Below, piece by piece: positions 41,101-49,031 of a stretch of DNA of 64,000 nucleotides (position 1 is its first letter; every line of letters starts with the position of its first letter). Position numbers and translations under genes: made by a program. The notes under the pieces are model-generated. The model searched no databases. It was not told where the DNA came from and worked only from the letters and a program-made list of their open reading frames with translations. This DNA is from a virus. Where the stretch lies: IMG/VR virus record IMGVR_UViG_3300046011_005443, positions 1 through 64,000 of that record; one strand, 5' to 3'.

Positions 41101-43012
41101 TTTTGATCACTCAGGTTACGGCATAGGTGGCAGATATGTAGCTCTACGCAATGGAGTTACCGCTGGTGCAACATCAGAAGATGGCGTTAATTGGACTTCA
41201 CAAACTAGCTTGATGCCAAGCGGAGCGAACTGGTCTGCAATGGCCGCCGGTCTGTTTGACGACAATTCCACAGTGGGCAAGGTCAGCAAATTCGTAGCAG
41301 TAGCAGGCACAAGTGCAAATACTACCGGAGCATACAGTAGTGACGGTATTACCTGGTCAGCAACCAGCATGCAGACTTCTGCGGTATGGGTCGATGTGGC
41401 CTTCGGTGCACAGAAATTTGTGGCAGTCAGCAGCGATGTAACCACAGTGAGAATCAGCAATGACGGCGAAACATGGGATCAGACAGGCACATTGACCACG
41501 ACTGGATTCACAGCCATAGCCTACGGTAAAAATAGATTTGTTGCAATTAAGAGCGGCACTAATGTTACCAATCATGCCACATCAACCACAGTTACAGGAA
41601 CATGGACTGCAGGCACATTGCCGAGTTCGTCAAACTGGAACAGTATCGCCTATGGTAACAACAGATTTGTTGCTATTTCGAGCACCAGCGGCACTGTTGC
41701 TGCCTATAGTTTAGACGGTATAACTTGGTCATCTAGCACATTACCAGCTACAGCATCGTGGACCAAAGTTACATACGGTCAGGGAGTATTCCTTGCCGTG
41801 AGCACAACTACAGCAGCAGCAACATCGCCAGACGGAGTAACATGGACCACTAGAACTACTTCTACGGCAGCTAGCGGTTTCTCAGCAATCACTTTTGGTA
41901 ATAGAAATCGCTACGGCCTGTTTGTAGGTGTAGGTGGCAGCACAGGCACAGTGGCCACTTATATTAGAACCGGAGCCACTGCTAGAGGTCGTGCTAAAGT
42001 GGCTGCTGACAAACTGTTCCAGGTTAATATCACAGAGCCTGGATCGGGATATGCCTCGGCGCCAACAATTACATTCACTGATCCTAATAACACATTTGAA
42101 TCCCCCGTGACCGTGAGAACCGGCAGCGGTGTGTTAGCTAATCCTAGTTTTGTTAACAGAGGATCGGGTTATGTCACAGGTAGCGGTGAAGTAGACATAG
42201 GTGATGGTTATTCCAACCTATTCCAACCTGGTTCGTTTGTGGCGCTGAGAAGAATCAGCATTCAACCAGTGCCCGGAGCCAACGTGGTGTTCAGTCATCT
42301 ACCTGACAGAACTTTTAAGTTGGTCAACGTGATCACATTCTTGGGTGAAAACGAGGGTGCTTACACAGCATTCTTCCAAATTAGCCCACAACTGACAAGA
42401 TCAGAAGCTCCGGCAGACGGAGTTAGTGTTGAAACTAGGATTAGATACAGTCAGGTTAGATTAACTGGACACGATTTCTTGGACATAGGCACAGGCAGTT
42501 TCATTGACACTAATTATCCCGGTGCGCCTAATCAACCTGCTATTCCTGCCAACGAAGCTGTGGACAACGGAGGAGGTCGAGTGTTCTTTACCTCCACAGA
42601 CCAAGACGGTAACTTCCGTGTTGGTGATCTGTTTGCTATCGAGCAAAGCACTGGTATTGCTACACTGAATGCAGATGCATTTAACATTAGCGGACTGCAA
42701 GAACTTAACTTGGGCAACGTAACACTAGGCGGCGGTTCAGCTACAATCACTGAATTTTCAACAGATCCATTCTTTACAGCAGATTCGGATAATATTGTGC
42801 CCACACAGCGAGCAATCAAAGCTTATATTGCGGGCCAAATTGGAGGTGGTGGTGCAAGTTTGAACGTGAACTCTATCACAGCAGGTAGTGTGTTTATTAG
42901 TTCTAACATTATAACTACTACTACTGGCGGCCCAATTAAAATAAATGCTAATTTTGAATTCAGAGGCGGAGTTACCGGAGTTCCCCTGGCATTCAACTAC
43001 TTTTTGAACTAA
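35168..43012 (+). CDS. Giant modular tail-fibre protein B (2614 residues)
   Basis: A paralogue of fibre A with the same domain order: seven N-terminal Y-x-x-ND-V-V-K-YGG repeats, a TGTDLPSPIHGRTWDKPWKT-type beta-helix entry, SLDPGWGPEDYRTWIITRSP, propeller-like repeats (FVAISSTSGTVAAYSLDGIT) and the ending ADSDNIVPTQRAIKAYIAGQ. It is about 740 residues longer because of inserted beta modules: TVTAVTAATDTFTIASTVGM with FTGTTFGNVFTTARYYVKTV (~320-395), a close second copy, TVTNATAATDVFTCTSTSWM (~1400), and other HGLSVGDAV / HGLAAGDIV modules. It has its own late promoter. Shared stretches remain similar at DNA level, so the two genes can recombine. Confidence 0.75.
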   Translation: MAEFKLGRIRFVWKNTWTPSTTYYIDDVVRYGARTYICAVGHTSASDFNTDLEYSPTKWNQMSDGQSWTGDWNVSTFYKLNDVVKYGGLLYICNDSHTSAATTASGLENDQSKWTLYAEGLDWKNDWTVSTRYKVNDLVQYGGYTYVCNLHHTSAATAASGLEQDQAKWDSFNPGIEYKGDWVASVTRYKVNDVVKYGAGLWICVTQHTADAAFLTDSTAGRWSQFVEGTEYEDTWNNATLYQHGDIVRYGGNQYIAKTIHTAAVASETPPTQSSRWDLYTEGFKFQSVWAAGTSYKIGEVVSMGGYTYLALQDSPSNTYTVTAVTAATDTFTIASTVGMAVGMAVRFTGTTFGNVFTTARYYVKTVAAGNITVSTTPGGTTFDITADAAGTMSATVSAEPPNATYWSRLNAGISWQGEWSDDREYVLGDAVRFGANAFICVLAHRSEGDDGSTVGAAGGGQANSRPDQDNTGTYWNILNVGTETSVLSVRGDLVFYGGNGPQRLPIGREGQVLTSTGIDPAWVTLGEIDHTYFVATTGTDLPSPIHGRTWDKPWKTIRYACEQVERGPRNPDARYLLELNRVFIQREVTEFIQNQITNNIAPFTSGFVYDDFKCERDVGFTLDAVTYDLCHGGNIKSRGVANSLIGGLSEGETEAYPGLAIESDESVAAYNYMLTVVGNVLAQTAPTINYQTLNGDNSTATVAQYFNSDLTAESGALANVTASVTLITNAITARAAAVTAPQIAAAIASVPARRSPSNLIQVATGQYRETLPIIVPEQTCIQGDELRSTNAGPAGSLTNRSDAGYSIGALTRLQTVVDQIVRGANVTESSGNTAIQSASFPYASTEEAADAAQLVRVMQHQIDFKISSTFMVSSADPTGYNSSFLSGFGDARTLLIENKEFIKDEITAFLNENYSTLKFSRTKCKRDVAFIVDAMSYDLTYGGTWATLVAGTAYFDGDNSSALQIDSTEIAATAAAYGRLKTIVQQIIANTTVTKSTGNTATQWTDSTNLTGGAAANATVGALVDIITNIIQGDSTEATTPQITVTTISGTDTLTSNSHGLSVGDAVVPRETGNGLTNGVKYWVVGTVNTNTFQLAATYGGAVLTTFTNGAGISIPVEVIDYPTATNAVTSTTALIAAAVTLDAAQETIVQNVVDDLNAVAWHTDFVVDETSLTSTDFRIYVGKHTLAHTYVSGGIVTKSNGTELAVSNFVYNNSTGYAVVTTATHGLAAGDIVNITSITVSCLSSGGTSFTAIFPSAYKTDGVTPKIRYLQTKCIRDTRLILEAVMFDFMFNSNFKSREAAYSYLRASAAEVFVGNQKTITRDALTNAKTEALANVGGNATAQARIETLMTLVDDILYGATNEGSRCATGNRMIDYAVLQLERNRDYIVAEIDAYIDSTYTTTVTNATAATDVFTCTSTSWMKRNTAVRFTGTAFGGISTDTTYYIQNVVSSTTFKIATTRDSNTAFNIASNATGSMTVALYYNSASCLRDVGTYIDALKYDLKYPGNYKSRYAARYYANSVTGSLEEDMYYLRDATGLRDQTLEGLTGDLLAENEFGTSRVSAGAYASLDPGWGPEDYRTWIITRSPYVQGLTTLGTAAVGQKIDGSLHNGGNDSIVSNDFTQVISDGIGAWITNNGRAELVSVFTYYAHIGYLAENGGRIRGTNGNNSYGDFGSVAEGVDNSETAGTAIVDNRLQFDAEIDRVITDGSALVQLEFTNAGIDYTEVTYTLTGGGSGAIVEADEFRDDAVFEVRMLDLIDDSTNAPEAEGNLGGFGYITNSNTAQGGTLTSVTIAATDGESSSAYIGMKIVLTGGAGVGQFGIITTYNSGTKVAGLIKESDGTAGFDHLVAGTAIISPDASSTYIIEPRVTFSAPGYTSTAATLPTSGAWTAVKYGETAAVYTTVTGTYTGTGVGATFTVIRNGWKYTPSTQSAGTGYTRLETITILGNSLGGTTPANDLIITITAVNSTTGAILDFDHSGYGIGGRYVALRNGVTAGATSEDGVNWTSQTSLMPSGANWSAMAAGLFDDNSTVGKVSKFVAVAGTSANTTGAYSSDGITWSATSMQTSAVWVDVAFGAQKFVAVSSDVTTVRISNDGETWDQTGTLTTTGFTAIAYGKNRFVAIKSGTNVTNHATSTTVTGTWTAGTLPSSSNWNSIAYGNNRFVAISSTSGTVAAYSLDGITWSSSTLPATASWTKVTYGQGVFLAVSTTTAAATSPDGVTWTTRTTSTAASGFSAITFGNRNRYGLFVGVGGSTGTVATYIRTGATARGRAKVAADKLFQVNITEPGSGYASAPTITFTDPNNTFESPVTVRTGSGVLANPSFVNRGSGYVTGSGEVDIGDGYSNLFQPGSFVALRRISIQPVPGANVVFSHLPDRTFKLVNVITFLGENEGAYTAFFQISPQLTRSEAPADGVSVETRIRYSQVRLTGHDFLDIGTGSFIDTNYPGAPNQPAIPANEAVDNGGGRVFFTSTDQDGNFRVGDLFAIEQSTGIATLNADAFNISGLQELNLGNVTLGGGSATITEFSTDPFFTADSDNIVPTQRAIKAYIAGQIGGGGASLNVNSITAGSVFISSNIITTTTGGPIKINANFEFRGGVTGVPLAFNYFLN

Positions 43013-43017
43013 ATATA
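43009..43017 (+). promoter_or_regulatory. Late promoter at the end of giant fibre B
   Basis: CTAAATATA overlaps the fibre stop codon and lies 18 nt before the ATG at 43036, with GGAGAAA between. Confidence 0.5.
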
Positions 43018-43035
43018 TACATGGAGAAATAAATT

Positions 43036-43356
43036 ATGGCAACAGGAAGATTAGGAACCGCAGATTTATCAGCAGTCACGCTGACAACACTGTATACAGT
43101 GCCTGCTACAACATTCACAGTGGCAACAGTCAGTGTGGTAAATCGTGGTGCAAGTGCAGCACTGATACGAATAGCACTAGCAAGTTCTGCGTCACCCACT
43201 GACGCTGAATGGCTGGAATATGACGTGAGTCTATCTCCTAAAGGTGTGTTAGAACGCACCGGTATTGTTATGGATGCAGCAAAATTACTGGTAGTTCGTT
43301 CCAGTGCTACTGGTGTCAATGCAGTGGTCTATGGCATTGAAACTGCAACGGCCTAA
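43036..43356 (+). CDS. Small beta-sandwich appendage protein
   Basis: 106 residues, rich in Ala, Thr, Val and Ser: TLTTLYTVPATTFTVATVSV, VNRGASAALIRIALASSASP, LLVVRSSATGVNAVVYGIE. Same design as 25387 and 28798. Such ~110-residue all-beta proteins often follow fibre genes in T4-like marine phages. Directly after giant fibre B with its own late promoter and GGAG site. Likely a virion accessory protein. Confidence 0.6.
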   Translation: MATGRLGTADLSAVTLTTLYTVPATTFTVATVSVVNRGASAALIRIALASSASPTDAEWLEYDVSLSPKGVLERTGIVMDAAKLLVVRSSATGVNAVVYGIETATA

Positions 43357-43369
43357 CTAGGAGAATACC

Positions 43370-44272
43370 ATGGGTAGAAAACATACAGCAGGAACAGCAG
43401 GCGGCTCAGGAGTTGGTGGTTTTAATATAGATAACACCACCCTAACTGCTGCTGACGATCTGGACATTACCATAGATCCTGCCGGCACTGGCATATTTAA
43501 AATAGCTGGTGATGCACAGCTACAGGCTCAGGGGGATCTTCGATTTGCAGATTCAGATAGTTCAAACTGGGTGGCGTTTCAAGGCCCAGCTACAGTCTCA
43601 TCAAATGTAACCTGGACACTGCCCGGTACAGACGGCACAAACACACAGTTGTTATCAACTAATGGATCAGGTGTGTTAAGTTGGGCCACTGCCGGATTAT
43701 CTTTAACGGATAATACCTCTGATGCTGCATCTCACTTTGTGACGTTGACTACATCTACTACAGATACTACTATCACCTCAGTGAGACGTAGTTCTTCAAA
43801 ATTGACTTTCCAGCCCAGCACAGGAACATTAAGTGTCACTGAGTTAAGAGTAGCAGGACTGGCTACAAGTCTCCAAGTAGAAAATGTGCAGACAAGCAGT
43901 TATACCTGTGTATTAGAAGACGCTGGAAAAGTTGTTACCATGAACAACACCAGCTCAGCAACTATAACCATACCTCCCAATAGCAGTGTGGCGTATCCCA
44001 TAGGCACAGTGATCAGCATAGCTAGAATCAACACGGGTAGTGTAGCTCTCACAGCAGGTGCTGGAGTCACACTCACAGGAAATACTGGTACTGGGGCTAT
44101 GAATGCTAACGAACAATTATTTTGTAGAAAACGCAGCACAGACACCTGGTTGGTAGTTCACACCTTGGTCACTGGTTCCGTTAGCGCCACTGGTGGTACA
44201 GTCACAACACCCGCCGGATATAAACTTCATCAGTTTACATCAACTGGTGCCCAAAGTTTTATTATATCGTAA
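43370..44272 (+). CDS. Fibre-type structural protein
   Basis: 300 residues. The start MGRKHTAGTAGGSGVGGFNI is followed by DLDITIDPAGTGIFKIAGDA, with the DPxGTGxxxI element also found in the 26513 and 27742 proteins, then AFQGPATVSSNVTWTLPGTD, a module typical of fibre proteins, and a beta domain with VLEDAGKVVTMNNTSSATIT and IPPNSSVAYPIGTVISIARI. The C-terminal TPAGYKLHQFTSTGAQSFI is also the opening of glycine-rich adhesins, and the next gene is one. TAGGAGA precedes the ATG. Likely a distal fibre part. Confidence 0.65.
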   Translation: MGRKHTAGTAGGSGVGGFNIDNTTLTAADDLDITIDPAGTGIFKIAGDAQLQAQGDLRFADSDSSNWVAFQGPATVSSNVTWTLPGTDGTNTQLLSTNGSGVLSWATAGLSLTDNTSDAASHFVTLTTSTTDTTITSVRRSSSKLTFQPSTGTLSVTELRVAGLATSLQVENVQTSSYTCVLEDAGKVVTMNNTSSATITIPPNSSVAYPIGTVISIARINTGSVALTAGAGVTLTGNTGTGAMNANEQLFCRKRSTDTWLVVHTLVTGSVSATGGTVTTPAGYKLHQFTSTGAQSFIIS

Positions 44273-44287
44273 GCATAGGAGAAATAT

Positions 44288-45232
44288 ATGCCTTTTATCA
44301 GCACAATAAGAAGTCAATCAAATATTCAACAGCCCGAAAAAGCAATTTCGGAATCTATCTATGAAATCACTGGCGGTGATAAAGTATACACTGCTGGCGG
44401 CTATACCATTCACATGTTTACCACCGTGGGAGATCATCAGCTAAATGTCAAAGTCAAAGACCAATACAAAAATTCAGCAATGAATTTGGTGAATACCGCC
44501 GCTGGTATAACTGTGGAGTATCTAGTTATTGGCGGTGGCGGCAGCGGCGGCCAGGGATACAGCACCAACGGCAATGGTGGCGGCGGTGCCGGAGGATACC
44601 TATCAGGCACCACACCCCTGACAACAGGCACGACGCCAGTTACAGTTGGCACAGGTGGTGGACCTCAACCTTACAATGGCGGTGCAAATGGCGCTTCTAG
44701 TAATCTTGGACCTATACAGGGCATCTATGGAGGTTACGGCGGCTATTATCATGGCTCAGCCGGCCAATACGGTGGAAGTGGTGGCGGAGCAGCCTACGGC
44801 TACGGCGCCGGTTCGAGCCAACCGGGTCAAGGGTTTCCAGGTAGTCCATACACATATACTTGGTCGGGCGGTGGCGGTGGTGGGTCCAGTCAAGCCGGTC
44901 AGAATCATCAAGGTGGACTTGGTACCAGCAGCTCAATCACTGGCTCTGCATTAGCTCGAGCAGGTGGTGGTGGTGGTGGTGGTAACAGCTCAGAACCAGG
45001 TGGAGATGGAGCCAGCGGTGGCGGTAGAGGTCACGGATCTACTCCAAATTGGGGCTACAGCTACTATTCATACAGTCAAGATCCTCGCGGAGGATGGGGA
45101 GTAACTCATGCCTATACAGCTAATTCCGGATCAGGCGGCGGCGCAGGCTCATACTGGGCTCCAAACATTGGCTGGGGTGCAGGTTCGGGATACGGTGCCA
45201 GCGGCCTAGTGGTAGTAAGGTATCCTAACTAA
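44288..45232 (+). CDS. Glycine-rich adhesin-like protein
   Basis: 314 residues. DKVYTAGGYTIHMFTTVGDH is followed by VEYLVIGGGGSGGQG and a long region of Gly, Ser, Asn and Tyr with runs of up to seven Gly (e.g. ARAGGGGGGGNS), ending ASGLVVVRYPN. VEYLVIGGGG with a final VVVRYP is the frame of glycine-rich phage tip proteins. Polyglycine loops of this sort in T-even gp38 adhesins decide host range. It is the likely receptor-binding tip of a nearby fibre. Tyr-rich repeats (GGYGGYYHGSAGQYGGSGGG) are notable. Its stop overlaps the next start (TAATG). Confidence 0.65.
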   Translation: MPFISTIRSQSNIQQPEKAISESIYEITGGDKVYTAGGYTIHMFTTVGDHQLNVKVKDQYKNSAMNLVNTAAGITVEYLVIGGGGSGGQGYSTNGNGGGGAGGYLSGTTPLTTGTTPVTVGTGGGPQPYNGGANGASSNLGPIQGIYGGYGGYYHGSAGQYGGSGGGAAYGYGAGSSQPGQGFPGSPYTYTWSGGGGGGSSQAGQNHQGGLGTSSSITGSALARAGGGGGGGNSSEPGGDGASGGGRGHGSTPNWGYSYYSYSQDPRGGWGVTHAYTANSGSGGGAGSYWAPNIGWGAGSGYGASGLVVVRYPN

Positions 45233-45660
45233 TGGCAATTTTTAAAACCAATCGAGACATATTCACAGCGCCTTGGGAAGATGAATTGTTCAATGAGAAT
45301 TGGATGGATCATGATGTTCCTTATGCGCCACCAACTGTGGATTGGAAATATGATAGAGAAATGAGGATCGAGGATGTGGAAATCTGGGAACAGATTTGCT
45401 ACAAAACCGGAGGCATAGGGTTATATGCTGCATATCTGCCCTATGCTGAATTTTATATTGTCACAGGAAAATGGATACAGGCAAAACCTGGCAATATTGA
45501 ATGTTTTTACGGCCCAGGTTCCATGCAGGCTGCATATCGCAGAGCCAAAGAAGTAGGAATGATAGTTGCTGTAAAAGAAACCTGGGTAGACGATAAAGAT
45601 CTGTGGTTGCATCAACCTGGTGGAGCCAAACAGCAAGGCAATGTCACATTGTCTGATTAA
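45232..45660 (+). CDS. Unknown protein, family shared with the 49099 gene
   Basis: 142 residues with no recognised family. DVEIWEQICYKTGGIGLYAA, then YLPYAEFYIVTG, closely resembles DITVWEEIYFKPGVIGVYAA, then WDPYCEFYLVYY, in the protein encoded at 49099; both also carry a WVDD/WVDE near the C-terminus. The shared core looks like a small alpha/beta domain. It is coupled to the adhesin gene by TAATG and converges on the first oxygenase gene. Each member of the pair sits at an edge of the minus-strand oxygenase cluster, so a link to the fibres or to the oxygenases is possible. Confidence 0.55.
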   Translation: MAIFKTNRDIFTAPWEDELFNENWMDHDVPYAPPTVDWKYDREMRIEDVEIWEQICYKTGGIGLYAAYLPYAEFYIVTGKWIQAKPGNIECFYGPGSMQAAYRRAKEVGMIVAVKETWVDDKDLWLHQPGGAKQQGNVTLSD

Positions 45661-45668
45661 TTCCGGAA

Positions 45669-46268
45669 CTAGGCATATTCAAAGTTTGCGCTAATGCTAA
45701 TCCTAAGCTCTTTACTGTAATTTTTTTCCACCATGTGTGGAACATTAGATCTAAATATCAAAAGCAAATCGTCTACTGGTTCATACGTACAGGTTTTCCT
45801 GCTAGCAAAATTTTCAAGATTGCCTTCTACCGGAAGAGTATACATGTCAGTCATGGCTTCTATGCTTCTAAACCGAATTTTTCCACAATTTTCTAACACA
45901 GACAGATAGTAACTAACACTGAAATGAGATCGTGTGTGTTGATGATATTCTTGATAGGCTCCCGGTTCTGCAAGATTAAACCAAAAGTCTTTGCAGTAAA
46001 GAGTTTCGATGGGAAGATTAATACCGTAGTTTTTACCAAATTCGTGTACCTTGTTTCGAAGCAGCTCAATCAAGGATATAACTATAGTGTCTTGATCAGA
46101 TCTATAATCATAAAATCCCACAGTATTGTAGGTATCACAGGCCCACTTGGTAACAGTATGACCTTGAGTCTGAAAATATATGGTCTTGGCCTTGTTTACA
46201 AGATACTGTCTATGTTGAAAATTTAATGTATCATTGTAGATCAGTGTGGGGAACCAACCGTCTATCAT
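45669..46268 (-). CDS. 2OG-Fe(II) oxygenase-like protein 1
   Basis: 199 residues. EYHQHTRSHFSVSYYL gives a His-x-His iron-binding pair (109/111), VPHMV supplies the distal His (178) and ELRISISANF the Arg (189) expected to bind 2-oxoglutarate. The jelly-roll strand order (FWFNLAEPG before the first motif; DDLLLIFRSNVPHM before the distal His) matches the TIGR02466-type putative 2OG oxygenases. Such enzymes use O2 and 2-oxoglutarate to hydroxylate a substrate. Its start overlaps the stop of oxygenase 2 (ATGA). It is the last gene of a minus-strand group of five. Substrate unknown. Confidence 0.72.
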   Translation of the reverse strand: MIDGWFPTLIYNDTLNFQHRQYLVNKAKTIYFQTQGHTVTKWACDTYNTVGFYDYRSDQDTIVISLIELLRNKVHEFGKNYGINLPIETLYCKDFWFNLAEPGAYQEYHQHTRSHFSVSYYLSVLENCGKIRFRSIEAMTDMYTLPVEGNLENFASRKTCTYEPVDDLLLIFRSNVPHMVEKNYSKELRISISANFEYA

Positions 46269-46942
46269 TTGGTGTATTGGATATAGGATTTCTCAGCCAC
46301 AGCATCACCGGGTTTAGTAGATGTTTTATATTCTTTTAGAAGTTCTAGACTAGGGACGGTGCCTAGCATGCCCAAAGAATCACGTTTGTCCCATTTCCAT
46401 TCTGCATTTGGTCCATGAGCATCTACATAATGAAAGAAAGCCTGCACTTGCCAAGCATCTTGACCTTTGTCGAAAGGTTCGCGCCAATGAGGCACATCAC
46501 ATCCTCGATAAATTGCTAGGTCACCGGGTAGTAGATCCACTCGATTACCATCCATATATATTGACCAAACTTTGTCAGCATCGTAATTGAAATTGAAACA
46601 CAGAGTTGCAGAAATTTCACAACTAGGCCTATCTACATGGGGAGTAAGTGTGTCACCGTTTCTATAAACTCTATAATAGCAATAAGTTGGAAACAGAGAA
46701 AAACCCACTGCTTGTTCTAGCACAGGTTGCAGATGCAACAACATGCTTTCCATTGCAGGATCACAGTATTTTGAATGAGCTTCAGCACACTGAGCTCCGT
46801 CGCCCATTAAGGCTTTTTCCGGAGTGAAATCTTGCATTTCATCAAACAGAGCATATTGAGTGACAAAATCTCTTAGTTCCGTGGAGATTGCGGATCTTAA
46901 TACTAAGTATTTGTTTTTTTCAAAAAAGTCTTTATTTTCCAT
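46265..46942 (-). CDS. 2OG-Fe(II) oxygenase-like protein 2
   Basis: 225 residues from the ATG at 46942, chosen because AAGGAGC lies 8 nt upstream; an in-frame start 30 nt earlier is possible. The facial triad appears as HVD (His102, Asp104) and His152 in DVPHWREPF; YRVYRNGDTLTPHVDRPSCE and SATLCFNFNYD show the double-stranded beta-helix strands. AFFHYVDAHGP ends the fold. It differs in sequence from the other oxygenases of the cluster. It overlaps the upstream gene by 11 nt and the downstream one by 4, indicating coupled translation. Substrate unknown. Confidence 0.78.
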   Translation of the reverse strand: MENKDFFEKNKYLVLRSAISTELRDFVTQYALFDEMQDFTPEKALMGDGAQCAEAHSKYCDPAMESMLLHLQPVLEQAVGFSLFPTYCYYRVYRNGDTLTPHVDRPSCEISATLCFNFNYDADKVWSIYMDGNRVDLLPGDLAIYRGCDVPHWREPFDKGQDAWQVQAFFHYVDAHGPNAEWKWDKRDSLGMLGTVPSLELLKEYKTSTKPGDAVAEKSYIQYTK

Positions 46943-47735
46943 TTGAAGCTCCTTGATGAAAAGGACAACCAAGTGCTTGTTGTTCTATTTTTTCATGCAG
47001 TCTTTTTTTGTTATTATAAAGTTGAGTAGAATCACGATATTCATCTCTTTTCATCACAAATTTATCAATGCCAAATACTCGTTGATATTCGGACTGAGTG
47101 ACCAAATGATGCACAAGTTTGATCTTCTTTTCAGTCATAGGGTGCATAATAGCCAGTGGAGTCAACGGCAGTATGGTGCAAGTTTGCAATTCTTTGGTCT
47201 GTTTTACAAATAGGTTAATTTCAGTGGCATGGGTATATTTGTAGTTCACTAAGCCAGGCAATACTGATATAACTCCATGGGTGTCTTGCATATTCCATAA
47301 CGGTTCAGTCCAAGTAAAATTCATGTCTTTTTTAGTTTTAATTGCCCAGGGAGAAATAAGTTTTATATTATGACCATGCTGGCCAGCAAAGCCAGGAAAT
47401 TGCACACCTGGATGATTAGTAGGAGTAGAAACGTCCCCGTTAGAACTCACCCATTCCCACTCTTTTTCAGATCCTATGGGATTTACCATCATATTCATTT
47501 CAAACCATGAAGGAATAGCTATGCCTTTTTTATAGTATTCTATAATTGCGTTACAATGTTTTATGGTTACCAAAGGGGGATCAGAGTCTGGCACTTTTGA
47601 TGGCAACTGTCTCCACCAATCCGGAGCATACTTCATAGCCCAGTCAATTTTAGCGTAGTCGTAGGCATGTGCAAGATGAGTAAAGCAGTCTACTACCACT
47701 TCTTCTTGTCTAGTAAAAAAATACGGAAATTTCAT
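46932..47735 (-). CDS. Unknown protein, family shared with the 53919 gene
   Basis: 267 residues. I do not recognise the family with certainty. CNAIIEYYKKGIAIPSWFEM, ISPWAIKTKKDMNFTWTEPL, SVLPGLVNYKYTHATEINLF and CTILPLTPLAIMHPM can be aligned by eye with matching blocks in the 53919 protein (CPGINILQSQGFVVRAWQDI; ITGWCCKIPSDYLLIQ; ALSGIYSSDYGINNI; IKAGTPLAQLIAVP). The beta-rich core with a P-L-A turn could be a cupin-like fold, but no metal-binding triad is evident. A CPFH sequence lies near the C-terminus. In both clusters this family is flanked on both sides by 2OG oxygenase genes, so a shared pathway is likely. Confidence 0.55.
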   Translation of the reverse strand: MKFPYFFTRQEEVVVDCFTHLAHAYDYAKIDWAMKYAPDWWRQLPSKVPDSDPPLVTIKHCNAIIEYYKKGIAIPSWFEMNMMVNPIGSEKEWEWVSSNGDVSTPTNHPGVQFPGFAGQHGHNIKLISPWAIKTKKDMNFTWTEPLWNMQDTHGVISVLPGLVNYKYTHATEINLFVKQTKELQTCTILPLTPLAIMHPMTEKKIKLVHHLVTQSEYQRVFGIDKFVMKRDEYRDSTQLYNNKKRLHEKIEQQALGCPFHQGASNGK

Positions 47736-48400
47736 AATAATATTTGTCTCGATGCAGGAATAGGAAAATAATCAGAACTTACTTCTTGAATAAAAAATAC
47801 CTGTGTAAGTCTGGGCCTGTTATCATGCCCTGTAAATTTATTTACACCATGATACTGGAATCCGTCATAGGCAACAATTCTATTATAGATATTTTTAAAA
47901 TTCACAGTTTCTTCAAATAGACTGTTGTTTTCCTGTAGCTTTTCATTATAGAAATCAGTTTTAGTTCTATCAAAGTTCAAAAACATATCTTGTTTTTCTT
48001 CTAGATTGATCGGTATATCAAATGGTTTTTTTGGTCTAAACAACGAAGTGCCGCAGCCCGTATCTATACCGGGAGTGAGATATATCACCCCAGCATATGG
48101 CTTATAGTCTGCATGAATCCATCCTTGATTGATTGATGAGTATTGATCTGGTTCTGCAATTTGGAAGTAGGTTTCCACAGCCCATTTAACACTGTTGGTT
48201 TTTTTAAAATCAAAGGTCAGGGAAAATAGCTTATCGCAGAAATTTTTAAAAAATACAGGATTTACAGAATCTAGGGAAGGTGATCTTTTGCCAGGCCATG
48301 GCACATTAGAAGTTGTTTTGAATTCTAAAGATAACGCAAACTCTCTGATCACATTCGGATCGTTATAAAAATTATCTACACACAGAGAAGGAAAATACAT
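47732..48400 (-). CDS. 2OG-Fe(II) oxygenase-like protein 3 (DUF6445-like)
   Basis: 222 residues. VDNFYNDPNVIREFALSLEF with a PGKRS motif soon after is the typical opening of DUF6445-like proteins. The metal site is WIHADYKPYAGVIYLTP (His96, Asp98) with a distal His184 in DGFQYHGV and Arg197 in RPRLTQVFF. I infer a 2OG-dependent oxygenase, although the family is poorly characterised. A Phe/Lys-rich central segment (120-160) is predicted to cap the active site. Its stop overlaps the start of the next gene (ATGA). Substrate unknown. Confidence 0.65.
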   Translation of the reverse strand: MYFPSLCVDNFYNDPNVIREFALSLEFKTTSNVPWPGKRSPSLDSVNPVFFKNFCDKLFSLTFDFKKTNSVKWAVETYFQIAEPDQYSSINQGWIHADYKPYAGVIYLTPGIDTGCGTSLFRPKKPFDIPINLEEKQDMFLNFDRTKTDFYNEKLQENNSLFEETVNFKNIYNRIVAYDGFQYHGVNKFTGHDNRPRLTQVFFIQEVSSDYFPIPASRQILL

Positions 48401-48401
48401 A

Positions 48402-49031
48402 TTATATTTCTCTATCCTTGATCCACGTTACCATGCTGTATTTTGTGCCAGATGTTATTGGGTGTGCAATGTGTAGATACGCATAGTTGGATGGGAACAA
48501 AATTAACATTCCGGGTTCAGGTTTAATTTTTACGTGAAAATTAGGAAATTCCAACTCACCTCCTTCAAAATTGTCATTTAAATAACACAAGCAAGATATT
48601 GCTCTTCCTATAGGAGTTCCGCCATCATAATGTCCTTTGTATTCTTCGCCTTGATCGTATTTTAACATTTGATAATGTTCGTGCCAAAGACCTTCCTTGA
48701 TATTAAATCTTTTAGCATAGGGAATTGATGCTGCTAATAATAACATATAGAACTGATTATGAACATTTTGTAATACAGCATTATTGGTAATTCCTGCTAG
48801 ATGAGTAACTCCCATCATTTTGTTTGTTCTGTGTGTTTGATGTGGTCCTTCCTGAGTGGTTTCGGCTCGTTGCCAATGCACTCCGGAATCTGAATTAGAA
48901 GCTGCGTTTTCCACCATCTTGATAGTGTTCTCTGGGTTCGGCCAGGCATTTTCATAAATGGCAATACAACCTGCTATCACAGTGCTTGGCTGTAGTTCCC
49001 CAGGAAAAAAATTGTTTATTACCACGGTCAT
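48402..49031 (-). CDS. Prolyl-4-hydroxylase-like 2OG-Fe(II) oxygenase 4
   Basis: 209 residues. The P4H-type signature is complete: YQMLKYDQGEEYKGHYDGG (His134-x-Asp136), CLCYLNDNFEGGELEFP, GMLILFPSNYAYLHIAHPI (distal His187) and GTKYSMVTWI with Lys197 as the 2OG-binding base. Members include prolyl and other peptidyl hydroxylases. A collagen-like Gly-x-Pro segment occurs in the fibre gene 49739, about 700 bp away, giving one possible substrate. A late promoter and an AAGGAC ribosome site precede it; it is the first gene of the minus-strand oxygenase operon. Confidence 0.85.
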   Translation of the reverse strand: MTVVINNFFPGELQPSTVIAGCIAIYENAWPNPENTIKMVENAASNSDSGVHWQRAETTQEGPHQTHRTNKMMGVTHLAGITNNAVLQNVHNQFYMLLLAASIPYAKRFNIKEGLWHEHYQMLKYDQGEEYKGHYDGGTPIGRAISCLCYLNDNFEGGELEFPNFHVKIKPEPGMLILFPSNYAYLHIAHPITSGTKYSMVTWIKDREI

